Source: an uncultured Bacteroidales bacterium
GTDB taxonomy: Bacteria > Bacteroidota > Bacteroidia > Bacteroidales > UBA932
Length of the DNA: 9,048 nucleotides
Reading direction: 5' to 3'
NCBI GenBank assembly: GCA_946187365.1
Contig: CAMHRD010000024.1
Span: 1-9,048 of the forward strand
The first letter of the stretch is position 1. Each line of letters opens with the position of its first letter. The notes below the pieces were generated by a model. It saw only the letters and a program-made list of their open reading frames with translations. It did not search any database and was not told where the DNA came from. The position numbers and the translations under genes were made by a program. Below are positions 1 through 6,233 of this stretch, piece after piece.

Positions 1-815
1 TTCAGACCACCTTTTCGTTCGGAACCGGTTTCTTCATAGACAACAACGGAACCATAATGACCAACAGGCACGTAGTTAACCACTACATCAAAAAGAGCGA
101 TGTGGTTCAGTACGTGAAGAACCTTACCGGAGCGCTGGTAAGCTATGCTCAAGAAAGGCAGGAAGAGATTGCATATCAGGCAGGTAGAATCTACCAGATT
201 CTAAACTACAGCAGTCAGAGTCCGGAGTACAACGCAGCCCTCAAACAGCGGCTTCAGGAGCTTAGCATGGATTACGACAACGCCCAGAGATACATTACCT
301 CCCTTAGGAGAATGGACGCCTCCAACATACTCATTAAGTGTCACAACAAACTCGGTATAGCTTACAATGACTCATTTATCAGTGGCCCTCAGGACTTTAA
401 AGAGTGCTATCTGATAAGAGAATCTGAGGACGAGAACGTAGACCTTGCAATGGTTAGACTTGCGGAGGGAGTCACCCCTTCCGGGGCATATATCTTCAGA
501 ATATCGGCAGATGAGAAGAGAGATAAACTTACTCTGGACCAGCAACTCTACTTGATAGGATACAACCAGGGTATTGCACTGGCATCTACAACAGAGGGAA
601 TCAAGGTCCAGATAACATCAGGCAGAATCTCGCAAAAGCCGGATAACTACAGAGTTATGTACACAATCCCTATCCTCCAGGGCTCCAGCGGTTCACCTGT
701 GGTAAACTCCTACGGAGAGTTGGTTGCAGTGAACTTTGCAACCCTGGGCGGAACTCAGAGTTTCAACTTTGGTATCCCTATCCACCAAATCAGAGCCTTT
801 ATTAGAGGAATTTAA
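1..815 (+). CDS. Trypsin-like serine protease (S1 family fold), 3' part, cut by window start
   Basis: The reading frame is open from the first complete codon at base 3, so the gene begins outside the window; the ATG at 57 lies inside the catalytic domain and is not the start. The complete S1/HtrA-type triad is visible: His in TNRHVV (codon 69-71), Asp in NVDLAMVRL (441-443) and Ser in GSSGSP (687-689). The stretch GTGFFID before the His is the usual first strand of this fold. Hence a probable serine endopeptidase; its location cannot be judged because the N terminus is missing. No PDZ domain follows: the protein ends about 40 residues after the Ser. Between His and Asp lie about 124 residues, much more than usual, including a charged, probably helical segment (about residues 30-85 counted from the ATG at 57). 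nhaA follows after 35 bases on the same strand. The fold is clear; substrate and role are unknown. Confidence 0.85.
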   Translation, partial: QTTFSFGTGFFIDNNGTIMTNRHVVNHYIKKSDVVQYVKNLTGALVSYAQERQEEIAYQAGRIYQILNYSSQSPEYNAALKQRLQELSMDYDNAQRYITSLRRMDASNILIKCHNKLGIAYNDSFISGPQDFKECYLIRESEDENVDLAMVRLAEGVTPSGAYIFRISADEKRDKLTLDQQLYLIGYNQGIALASTTEGIKVQITSGRISQKPDNYRVMYTIPILQGSSGSPVVNSYGELVAVNFATLGGTQSFNFGIPIHQIRAFIRGI

Positions 816-816
816 C

Positions 817-824
817 TATTTTTG
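817..824 (+). promoter_or_regulatory. Possible -7 box ahead of nhaA
   Basis: TATTTTTG matches the Bacteroidota -7 consensus TAnnTTTG and lies 26 bases before the nhaA start, just after the protease stop codon. No good TTTG is seen about 20 bases upstream, so the -33 element is weak or absent. It would let nhaA be transcribed apart from the protease gene. The match may be chance in a T-rich gap. Confidence 0.35.
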
Positions 825-850
825 CGGGCAATTTTTGAAACCAGCCTGCA

Positions 851-2251
851 ATGAAACTAATACCGGTATATTCCTGGAACAAATCTCTGGTAAACCTGGA
901 GATAAGACAGAAGAAGTTCAGCAAACAACCTTGGGCACAGGGAGTTATACTATTGACCTTTGTGGTCATAGCAATGCTTCTTGCTAACCTGCCCTTTACA
1001 AGAGACCTATATCATTCCATTCTGGAGACGGATCTCTCCATCTCTGCAAACTTTAGGGGACACCTTTTGTTATTCCCTAAGGATATGACAGTTGAGAAGT
1101 TCATCAACGATATCCTGATGGTTATCTTCTTCTTTACCGTTGGACTGGAGATAAAGAGAGAGATTGCATTCGGAGAGCTTTCCAGCCCCAAGAAAGCCAT
1201 AATGCCGGTCATTGCGGCAATAGGCGGAGTGGTAGTTCCTGCACTCATCTATTTCTTTATAAATAAGGGAACTGCAGCCTCAAGCGGTTGGGGAATCCCT
1301 ACCGCCACAGACATTGCATTTGCCGTGGGAATACTTGCCATACTGGGAGATAAAGTTCCTGTATCTCTGAAGATATTTCTTACAGCCCTTGCCATTGCAG
1401 ATGACCTGATTGCAATACTTGTAGTGGCCATTTTCTATGGCGGTTCCATCAACCTGATGCTACTGGCTATTGCCATAGTTCTGATTATCATTTTATTGGT
1501 TATGAACAAGTTGGGAGAGAAGCGCCCTTGGTTCTATTTCATCCCGGCAATAGCAATTTGGACCCTGTTCTACTACTCCGGAGTTCACGCCACAATGAGT
1601 GGCGTTGTAATGGCCTTCCTTGTTCCGTCAACACCGAGATACACAAAGGAATACTACTATCACAAGAGAGATCATTACAGAAACAAACTTGTGGAGTATG
1701 AGGCCGTTATAGAGGAGTGCGGTTTCCCTAACGGTCCTCAAAGACACGTATTAAGACAACTCAGCAAGACCTCAAAGAACTGTATAGGAATGAGTTACCG
1801 CCTGGAGCACATACTCAGCCCATGGGTTAATTTCATAATTATGCCAATCTTTGCCCTTGCAAACGCAGGCGTCACCATTCCTAACGTTCATTACTTCAAT
1901 ATATTCCAATACTCACCGGAGCTTGGAAGCGTAAGCCTGGGTATAGTGTTCGGTCTGCTTTTGGGTAAACCTATAGGAATCACACTTGCAAGTTTCATTG
2001 CGGTAAAGAGCAAACTTGGAGCAATGCCGGCAAAGGCAACCTGGGCCATGCTCTTTGCAGTTGCCTGCCTTGGAGGTATAGGCTTTACCATGAGCATATT
2101 TGTAGATACCCTCTCGTTTGGTGACCACCCGGAAGTTGCTACTATGCTGAGAGATATGGGAAAGGTTGCCGTACTTATGGGCTCACTCTTTGCCGGAGTT
2201 TTGGGAGTGATTATGGTGAATGTTGTGCGTAAGATTCAGCACAGCAAGTAG
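851..2251 (+). CDS. nhaA: Na+/H+ antiporter NhaA
   Basis: Inner-membrane antiporter that expels Na+ (or Li+) in exchange for periplasmic H+, for pH and sodium homeostasis. The family hallmarks are present: FFFTVGLEIKRE (about 93-104), TATDIAFA with Asp154 (Asp133 of the E. coli protein), and ALAIADDLIAI with the ion-binding pair Asp184-Asp185 (Asp163/Asp164). Lys373 in LGKPIGI corresponds to the lysine of transmembrane segment X. About a dozen hydrophobic segments span the protein. At 466 residues it is longer than the roughly 390 of E. coli; the excess is mainly a charged loop at about 262-322, before SPWVNFIIMP. Inserts there are, as far as I know, common in Bacteroidota NhaA. ATG 851 is the first start after an in-frame TGA at 836-838. 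There is no Shine-Dalgarno, as usual here. The stop abuts the stop of the facing antiporter gene. Confidence 0.97.
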   Translation: MKLIPVYSWNKSLVNLEIRQKKFSKQPWAQGVILLTFVVIAMLLANLPFTRDLYHSILETDLSISANFRGHLLLFPKDMTVEKFINDILMVIFFFTVGLEIKREIAFGELSSPKKAIMPVIAAIGGVVVPALIYFFINKGTAASSGWGIPTATDIAFAVGILAILGDKVPVSLKIFLTALAIADDLIAILVVAIFYGGSINLMLLAIAIVLIIILLVMNKLGEKRPWFYFIPAIAIWTLFYYSGVHATMSGVVMAFLVPSTPRYTKEYYYHKRDHYRNKLVEYEAVIEECGFPNGPQRHVLRQLSKTSKNCIGMSYRLEHILSPWVNFIIMPIFALANAGVTIPNVHYFNIFQYSPELGSVSLGIVFGLLLGKPIGITLASFIAVKSKLGAMPAKATWAMLFAVACLGGIGFTMSIFVDTLSFGDHPEVATMLRDMGKVAVLMGSLFAGVLGVIMVNVVRKIQHSK

Positions 2252-3526
2252 TTATTCCTCTTCCTCCAACTTTTCCACCTTAAGCCATCTTGCAGAAGAG
2301 GCAAGGGTCATACCCTGAATCAGAAGTGAGATAAGGGTAACCACAAAGACTATGTTGAATATATCCTTAGATCCATCCATCTTGCTGACTACCGGGTAGA
2401 TAGCAAAGAGGATAGGGCCTGCACCCTTTAGTCCTACCCAGCATACAAAGATTCTTGCCCTCATGGAGAATTTTCTGAAAGGGAAGAGACAGATAAAGAC
2501 ACTTAACGGTCTTCCCACAAAGCTCATAAAGAGGCAGGCAAGTATTGCAGGAAGCGCCACCGTAGGAAGTTCACTAGGGTCTACCAACAATCCTAACAAC
2601 AAGAATATCAGAGCCTGAGCAAGCCAGGTAAAACTGTCAAAGAAGGTAAAGACCTCTCCTCTGTTTGGAAGGTCTTTGGTATTGCCTATAATGATTCCGG
2701 TGATGTAGAGGGCAAGCAGTCCGTTACCCTTTACTACCTCTGCAAAGGAGTTAGAAAAGAAGCCAATACAGAGCACCATAATGGCATAGAGAGCCTTATC
2801 GTGAAGATGGAATTTACGCAGCAGCCACCTTGCTCCGTAGCCTATTGCAAAACCGACAGCCACACCGGAGGCTATCTGTAAGAACAAGACAAACAGAGAG
2901 TTAAGAATGATGCTTACGGTGTTCATGTGCTCCGCCCCTGCGTTCTGAATATTCAAGATGGTGTGTGTCAGAACTATGGTGAGCACAAATGCCATAGGGT
3001 CATTGCTGCCGCTCTCAAGTTCCAGCATAGGCTGAAGGTGCTCCTTGAGTTTCATCTTGCTCCCCTTCAATATAGAGAATACGGAGGCTGAATCTGTAGA
3101 ACTCATTACGGCGGCAAGCAGGCAGCAGACAATTAAGGATATATTCCTATCCACTCCCAGTACTCTAAATATCAGATAGATAAATATACCTGTAAATAGT
3201 GCGGTAAGAACAACTCCCAGAGTAGATAGCATTACTCCCGGGGCCAAAATTGGCTTTATCTTTTTGAAATCTGTCTGAAGACCGCCAGCCAGTATGATTA
3301 CAGAAAGTGCCCAGTTTCCAAAGAATTGCGCCTTGTTAAAGTTGTCAAACTCTATTCCCATTCCGTCCTGCCCAAAGAGCATTCCAACTCCCAGAAAGAG
3401 AAGCAATGACGGCACTCCGTACTTGAAGCCAATCTTGCTTACAAGTATGGCCACAAAGACCAAAACGGATAACAAAAGCAACATGTCGTCCGCCATGAAG
3501 TTAACCGGAAAGAGTCCCAAAATCAT
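2252..3526 (-). CDS. nhaP2: CPA1-family K+/H+ antiporter, CvrA/NhaP2-like, without C-terminal TrkA-C domain
   Basis: Inner-membrane cation/proton antiporter, probably for potassium export; specificity is inferred from similarity to E. coli CvrA (NhaP2). Shared landmarks are the GVPSLLLFLGVGML start, SSTDSASVFS (142-150), LELESGSNDPMAF (168-180) with the Asn175-Asp176 pair expected at the ion site, WLAQALIFLLLGLLV (301-315), GRPLSVF (338-344) and WVGLKGAGPI (363-372). Roughly 12 membrane segments fill the protein. It ends at 424 residues with an acidic tail (EKLEEEE), whereas E. coli CvrA has about 150 further residues carrying a regulatory TrkA-C domain. No remnant is possible downstream, because nhaA occupies that DNA on the other strand. 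ATG 3526 is preferred over Met11 or Met15 because a full Shine-Dalgarno lies 6 bases before it. Second gene of an operon with DUF47. Confidence 0.9.
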   Translation of the reverse strand: MILGLFPVNFMADDMLLLLSVLVFVAILVSKIGFKYGVPSLLLFLGVGMLFGQDGMGIEFDNFNKAQFFGNWALSVIILAGGLQTDFKKIKPILAPGVMLSTLGVVLTALFTGIFIYLIFRVLGVDRNISLIVCCLLAAVMSSTDSASVFSILKGSKMKLKEHLQPMLELESGSNDPMAFVLTIVLTHTILNIQNAGAEHMNTVSIILNSLFVLFLQIASGVAVGFAIGYGARWLLRKFHLHDKALYAIMVLCIGFFSNSFAEVVKGNGLLALYITGIIIGNTKDLPNRGEVFTFFDSFTWLAQALIFLLLGLLVDPSELPTVALPAILACLFMSFVGRPLSVFICLFPFRKFSMRARIFVCWVGLKGAGPILFAIYPVVSKMDGSKDIFNIVFVVTLISLLIQGMTLASSARWLKVEKLEEEE

Positions 3527-3532
3527 ACAGTT

Positions 3533-3539
3533 ACCTCCT
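3533..3539 (-). promoter_or_regulatory. Strong Shine-Dalgarno overlapping the DUF47 stop codon
   Basis: On the - strand the sequence reads TAGGAGGTAACTGTATG: the TAG is the DUF47 stop, AGGAGGT is a full Shine-Dalgarno core, and ATG 3526 starts the antiporter after a 6-base spacer. Bacteroidota genes rarely carry such a site, and other starts in this window lack one. It fixes the antiporter start and suggests coupled translation or reinitiation. Confidence 0.8.
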
Positions 3540-4182
3540 AACCTTCTTTAGCCATTATCAGTTTTATGCAGTCCCCTATATCCTTTGCCACGTCTGTGGT
3601 ATCCTCCAGAGACTGCACAATATTCTTGCACTTTGTAAGTTCTATTCCGTTCTTTTCAGCCTCAAAAAGATGGCTCATATAGAACTCGTAGAGGTCATCT
3701 ACCTCACTCTCTATCTCCTTGATTCTTGCGCACTTGGCTTTTATATCCTCCTCGTTCTTCTTAAACTGAGGCAGCTCTTTTGCTATATCGTTCAGAAGGT
3801 GAGAGTCTTCCACAATCTGATCCCCTATCTCAATCCAGGAGTTGTCCGTAAAGTTCGGACGATAGATTACAAGCTTCTTTGCGGAGTCATGAATCATATC
3901 CAAAAAGGACTCCATTCTGGAACCCAATATCTGAACATCCTCTCTCTCAAAAGGAGTGCGCCTCATCTTAAAGAGTGTCTCAGATATCTTTGCATCCACA
4001 ATATCTCCCTCTCTCTCAACCTCTTTCATCTGACGGGTAAGTTCCTTTTTCTTCTCGTAGGTCTCCTCGTTAAGAATCTCTTTCAGAAGAGTTGCAGCTT
4101 TTATAACCAACTCACTCTGAGATATCAACAGCGGAAATATCTTCTCTCCGCCTCCACGGCATTTGAAAAAATTAAACAACAT
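3538..4182 (-). CDS. DUF47 family protein (PhoU-like, putative phosphate transport regulator)
   Basis: All-helical cytoplasmic protein of the PhoU-like DUF47 family. Of 214 residues, close to the family's usual length, nearly all is predictably helical. Four ExxxD metal-binding motifs of the PhoU type can be read: Glu56/Asp60 (in EREGD), Glu91/Asp95, Glu158/Asp162 (in ESEVDD) and Glu193/Asp197 (in LEDTTD). They fall in two pairs 35 residues apart, consistent with the internal two-fold repeat of PhoU proteins. In many genomes DUF47 sits beside a PiT-type phosphate permease and is thought to regulate it. Here no permease is visible; the partner is a K+/H+ antiporter encoded 11 bases past the DUF47 stop codon and probably translationally coupled. 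A good promoter lies 26 bases upstream of ATG 4182. Family assignment is firm; the biochemical role is not known. Confidence 0.92.
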   Translation of the reverse strand: MLFNFFKCRGGGEKIFPLLISQSELVIKAATLLKEILNEETYEKKKELTRQMKEVEREGDIVDAKISETLFKMRRTPFEREDVQILGSRMESFLDMIHDSAKKLVIYRPNFTDNSWIEIGDQIVEDSHLLNDIAKELPQFKKNEEDIKAKCARIKEIESEVDDLYEFYMSHLFEAEKNGIELTKCKNIVQSLEDTTDVAKDIGDCIKLIMAKEG

Positions 4183-4194
4183 GTGAATTATTAG

Positions 4195-4202
4195 TATCTT
4201 TG
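4195..4202 (+). promoter_or_regulatory. Possible -7 box for the DUF1460 gene
   Basis: TATCTTTG matches TAnnTTTG and would start transcription near 4208, leaving a leader of only about 15 bases before ATG 4223. No convincing -33 TTTG is seen at 19-21 bases upstream; the nearest TTTG (4162-4165) is 29 bases away. It faces, and lies just beside, the -7 box of the opposite gene. Confidence 0.45.
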
Positions 4203-4207
4203 AGCAC

Positions 4208-4239
4208 CAAATATAACGAATTATGAAACCTATGCCAAA
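4208..4239 (-). promoter_or_regulatory. Bacteroidota-type promoter of the DUF47-antiporter operon
   Basis: On the - strand, TTTG (4239-4236) is followed after 20 bases by TATATTTG (4215-4208), a full match to the -33/-7 consensus of the Bacteroidota primary sigma factor. Transcription should begin near 4201, about 18 bases before ATG 4182. The -33 box lies inside the first codons of the divergent DUF1460 gene. Confidence 0.7.
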
Positions 4240-5185
4240 AAGATTGTCTATAGTTCTGCTTATTACAGCCCTCTCTTATGGTTGCATTTTTGCTCAGAAC
4301 GATACTATCAAACTCTCATCCAATCCGGATTACTATGCAATAACTCTACGTAGTGATATTCCTGTTGCAGAGAAAATTATGAAGGATTTGGCTCCAAATA
4401 TTAACAAGGTGTCTACCGGAGATCTTATGATTCAAGCCGCTATGAAACTGCTGGGAACTCCGTACGTTGCAGGCACCTTGGAAGATGGAGAGCAGGAGGA
4501 TGTAAGAGTCTACCTCAGCAAGACAGACTGCATTCTCTTTGTTGAGACCTGTATGAACCTTGCACTCACTGCAAAGCAAAAGGGAGATAAGGCAAACTTT
4601 GAGTCTCTTGCACAGAATGTACGCCAGAGCCGCTACCGTAACGGCAACGTAAGAAGTTATGCAGACCGCATCCACTACACTACGGAGTGGATACGCCAGG
4701 GAGAGAAAAGAGGCATTGTAAACGATATTACCTTAAAGATTGGCGGAGAGGTTTATGACCACCCAATCTTCTTTATGACAAAGAATTACAAGCTCTACAA
4801 ACACCTTAAAGATGCCAACCTGAGTGACGAGTGCTGCTCAGAAGATAGTGAGAACTGCACCCTCAGCCAGGCCACCAAAGATTACAACACCATTGCAAAG
4901 GTAGAGGCAGAACTGAACCAGAAGCCATACACCATTATCCCTCAGGATAAGATTAAGGCTTGTGAGAAACTCATTAAGAACGGAGACGTTATCTGCTATA
5001 TGTCCACCACTCCGGGTTTAGACATTGCTCACGTGGCTATGGCATACTGGAGAAAAGACGGCAAACTGGGCTTTATTCACGCCTCTATGGCAGAGATGAA
5101 AGTAGTTATAGATAAGCAGTCTATAGACGAGTATGTAAAGGGCAGAAAGAGCGTTAACGGCATTAAAGTAGTACGTGTGAAATAA
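4223..5185 (+). CDS. Secreted DUF1460 protein, NlpC/P60-like amidase fold
   Basis: DUF1460 proteins have a cysteine-peptidase (NlpC/P60-like) fold and are thought to be cell-wall amidases; activity is inferred, not shown here. The N terminus (KR, then hydrophobic residues about 8-24, FAQ) is a signal peptide with likely cleavage between Ala24 and Gln25. The Gly20-Cys21 pair is not preceded by a good lipobox, so a lipoprotein is less likely. Expected catalytic residues are Cys103 in KTDCILFVET, His270 in GLDIAHVAMAYW and His286 in GFIHASM. KLLGTPYVAGTLE (75-87) is typical of the family. A cysteine-rich acidic loop (Cys204, Cys205, Cys212) sits mid-protein. Length, 320 residues, is in the normal range. 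ATG 4223 is taken over Met4 because it is first and both keep the signal peptide. Single-gene unit, divergent from DUF47. Confidence 0.88.
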   Translation: MKPMPKRLSIVLLITALSYGCIFAQNDTIKLSSNPDYYAITLRSDIPVAEKIMKDLAPNINKVSTGDLMIQAAMKLLGTPYVAGTLEDGEQEDVRVYLSKTDCILFVETCMNLALTAKQKGDKANFESLAQNVRQSRYRNGNVRSYADRIHYTTEWIRQGEKRGIVNDITLKIGGEVYDHPIFFMTKNYKLYKHLKDANLSDECCSEDSENCTLSQATKDYNTIAKVEAELNQKPYTIIPQDKIKACEKLIKNGDVICYMSTTPGLDIAHVAMAYWRKDGKLGFIHASMAEMKVVIDKQSIDEYVKGRKSVNGIKVVRVK

Positions 5186-5209
5186 GCCAAAAAGATTTTT
5201 GAAAGAATA

Positions 5210-5240
5210 TTTGCATAAACGGAAATTGTTTGTACATTTG
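5210..5240 (+). promoter_or_regulatory. Promoter of the tRNA-Lys unit
   Basis: TTTG (5210-5213), 19 bases, then TACATTTG (5233-5240) is an essentially perfect Bacteroidota promoter. Transcription should begin near 5246, giving a leader of about 29 bases before the mature tRNA. It lies 25 bases after the DUF1460 stop, so the tRNA is independently transcribed. Confidence 0.8.
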
Positions 5241-5251
5241 CAGTCCCAAAA

Positions 5252-5273
5252 CGGAAGCGATTCCGCTAGCGGA
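5252..5273 (+). other. Leader hairpin and overlapping palindrome before tRNA-Lys
   Basis: Two structures overlap in the predicted 5' leader. CGGAA-GCGA-TTCCG (5252-5265) is a 5-bp hairpin with a GNRA tetraloop. TCCGCTAGCGGA (5262-5273) is a perfect 12-base palindrome. They share 5262-5265, so they cannot both form. CGCTAGC within the palindrome (5264-5270) recurs in the tRNA itself (5279-5285). Any role in RNase P processing or folding is inference. Confidence 0.6.
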
Positions 5274-5274
5274 T

Positions 5275-5347
5275 GACTCGCTAGCTCAGCTGGTAGAGCA
5301 CGACACTCTTAATGTTGGGGTCCAGGGTTCGATCCCCTGGCGGGTCA
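5275..5347 (+). tRNA. tRNA-Lys (anticodon CTT)
   Basis: A 73-base complete cloverleaf. The acceptor stem pairs GACTCGC (5275-5281) with GCGGGTC (5340-5346) with one G-T pair. The D stem is GCTC/GAGC (5284-5287, 5296-5299). The anticodon stem CGACA/TGTTG (one G-T pair) holds loop CTCTTAA with anticodon CTT at 5308-5310, reading AAG. The variable loop is GGGTC, and the T arm is CAGGG-TTCGATC-CCCTG. The discriminator base is A5347. CCA is not encoded (CAA follows), so it must be added after transcription. It has its own promoter and terminator and no second tRNA in the unit. Confidence 0.97.
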
Positions 5348-5348
5348 C

Positions 5349-5386
5349 AAAGAAGGCTTGGAAGCAATTCCAAGCCTTCTTTTTTT
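5349..5386 (+). terminator. Intrinsic terminator of the tRNA-Lys unit
   Basis: AGAAGGCTTGGAA (5351-5363) pairs perfectly with TTCCAAGCCTTCT (5368-5380) around a GCAA tetraloop, extended by A-T pairs at the base and followed by seven T (5380-5386). It starts 2 bases after the tRNA. On the - strand the same hairpin ends with only three T, so it would terminate pssA transcription less efficiently, though no other terminator is seen there. Confidence 0.92.
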
Positions 5387-5419
5387 ATGCATTTTCATTC
5401 ATAAAGTCCTGTCTTTCAA

Positions 5420-6220
5420 TTAATTTCGCTCTTTAGGCGCAGCTGGTTGGTTGTGGCCTTTGAATAGGTAAATCAGAAGGTTCAAAACTACGTAGGTGCT
5501 GAGGATTACCGCAATGGTTAAGCAGGCGTGCACATTCCCTATTATGGCCATGGCAATCTCCACAATTACAATCAGAAGAAAGATGAACCTTTCTTTGTTG
5601 TCTTTAAAGGAGAAGTTCTTAAGCTTCATTGAAAACATTGGAATCTCTGAAACCAGAAGGAAGCAGAGGATTGGAACCAGTGCAATTGGAATCCAATACC
5701 TCCACCCCAGTGTAACAACGTTTACTGTAATGTTCTCACCTGCAAAACTATCGGAGATTCTCATTGCCGTGTCTGAAAAATAGGCATTCAATGAGATAAA
5801 GAGTATTGCACAGGCAGGAGTTGCAAGCCCAATGAAGTTCTCGCTCTGGCGGCTGTCTATGTTGAACTTGGCAAGGCGCAAAGCAGAGAAAACGGCAATA
5901 AACAAAGGCAGTACAACCACTACAGGAAATACTGCCTTTGGTGCAAAAATTTCTCCGAATGAATAAGCATATTGGTAACCCACAATTGCGGGAGCCACTC
6001 CAAAACTAACCATATCTGCCAGAGAATCAAGTTCTTTCCCTATTGGGGAATAAGCCTTAAGCGCTCTGGCTGCAAAGCCGTCAAAAAAGTCAAATACGGC
6101 GGCCATAAGCACAAACAGCAGGGAAAGAACTAACAACCCCGTCTGAAATGCAGCAACTATGGCTAATACACCGCAAAGCAGATTGCAGCAGGTAATGGCG
6201 TTTGGAATATGCTTTTTCAC
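5420..6220 (-). CDS. pssA: CDP-diacylglycerol-serine O-phosphatidyltransferase (phosphatidylserine synthase)
   Basis: Membrane enzyme that joins CDP-diacylglycerol and L-serine to make phosphatidylserine, the precursor of phosphatidylethanolamine. The CDP-alcohol phosphotransferase signature D-x2-DG-x2-AR-x8-G-x3-D-x3-D is complete: Asp44, Asp47-Gly48, Ala51-Arg52, Gly61, Asp65 and Asp69. About 7-8 hydrophobic segments follow the type II PssA pattern, and 266 residues is near the usual length. The start is GTG at 6220: an in-frame TGA lies just upstream, the next Met is residue 39, and the N terminus KKHIPNAITC agrees with family starts. It is the last gene of the - strand run, 13 bases after a C1 peptidase gene. 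The partner decarboxylase gene (psd) is not in the window. Confidence 0.95.
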   Translation of the reverse strand: MKKHIPNAITCCNLLCGVLAIVAAFQTGLLVLSLLFVLMAAVFDFFDGFAARALKAYSPIGKELDSLADMVSFGVAPAIVGYQYAYSFGEIFAPKAVFPVVVVLPLFIAVFSALRLAKFNIDSRQSENFIGLATPACAILFISLNAYFSDTAMRISDSFAGENITVNVVTLGWRYWIPIALVPILCFLLVSEIPMFSMKLKNFSFKDNKERFIFLLIVIVEIAMAIIGNVHACLTIAVILSTYVVLNLLIYLFKGHNQPAAPKERN

Positions 6221-6233
6221 CTCAGATCAAACC

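Noticed and set aside
736..987. Open frame bridging the protease end and the nhaA start
   Set aside because: It overlaps two well-supported genes in other frames and has no recognisable features.
2289..2305. CTTGC/GCAAG inverted repeat near the antiporter junction as a terminator for nhaA
   Set aside because: Only 5 bp, no T-run, and inside the coding end of the facing gene.
3670..4194. A 174-codon open frame antisense to the DUF47 gene
   Set aside because: It is the complement of a clearly conserved helical protein; its Leu-rich composition follows from that, and no promoter or family match is seen.
5188..5201. CAAAAAGATTTTTG palindrome after the DUF1460 stop as a terminator
   Set aside because: It is all A-T with a two-base loop and no following T-run; too weak to support a terminator call.
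5230..5436. Small open frame of 68 codons on the + strand
   Set aside because: It runs through the promoter, the tRNA-Lys and its terminator, and has no protein-like features.
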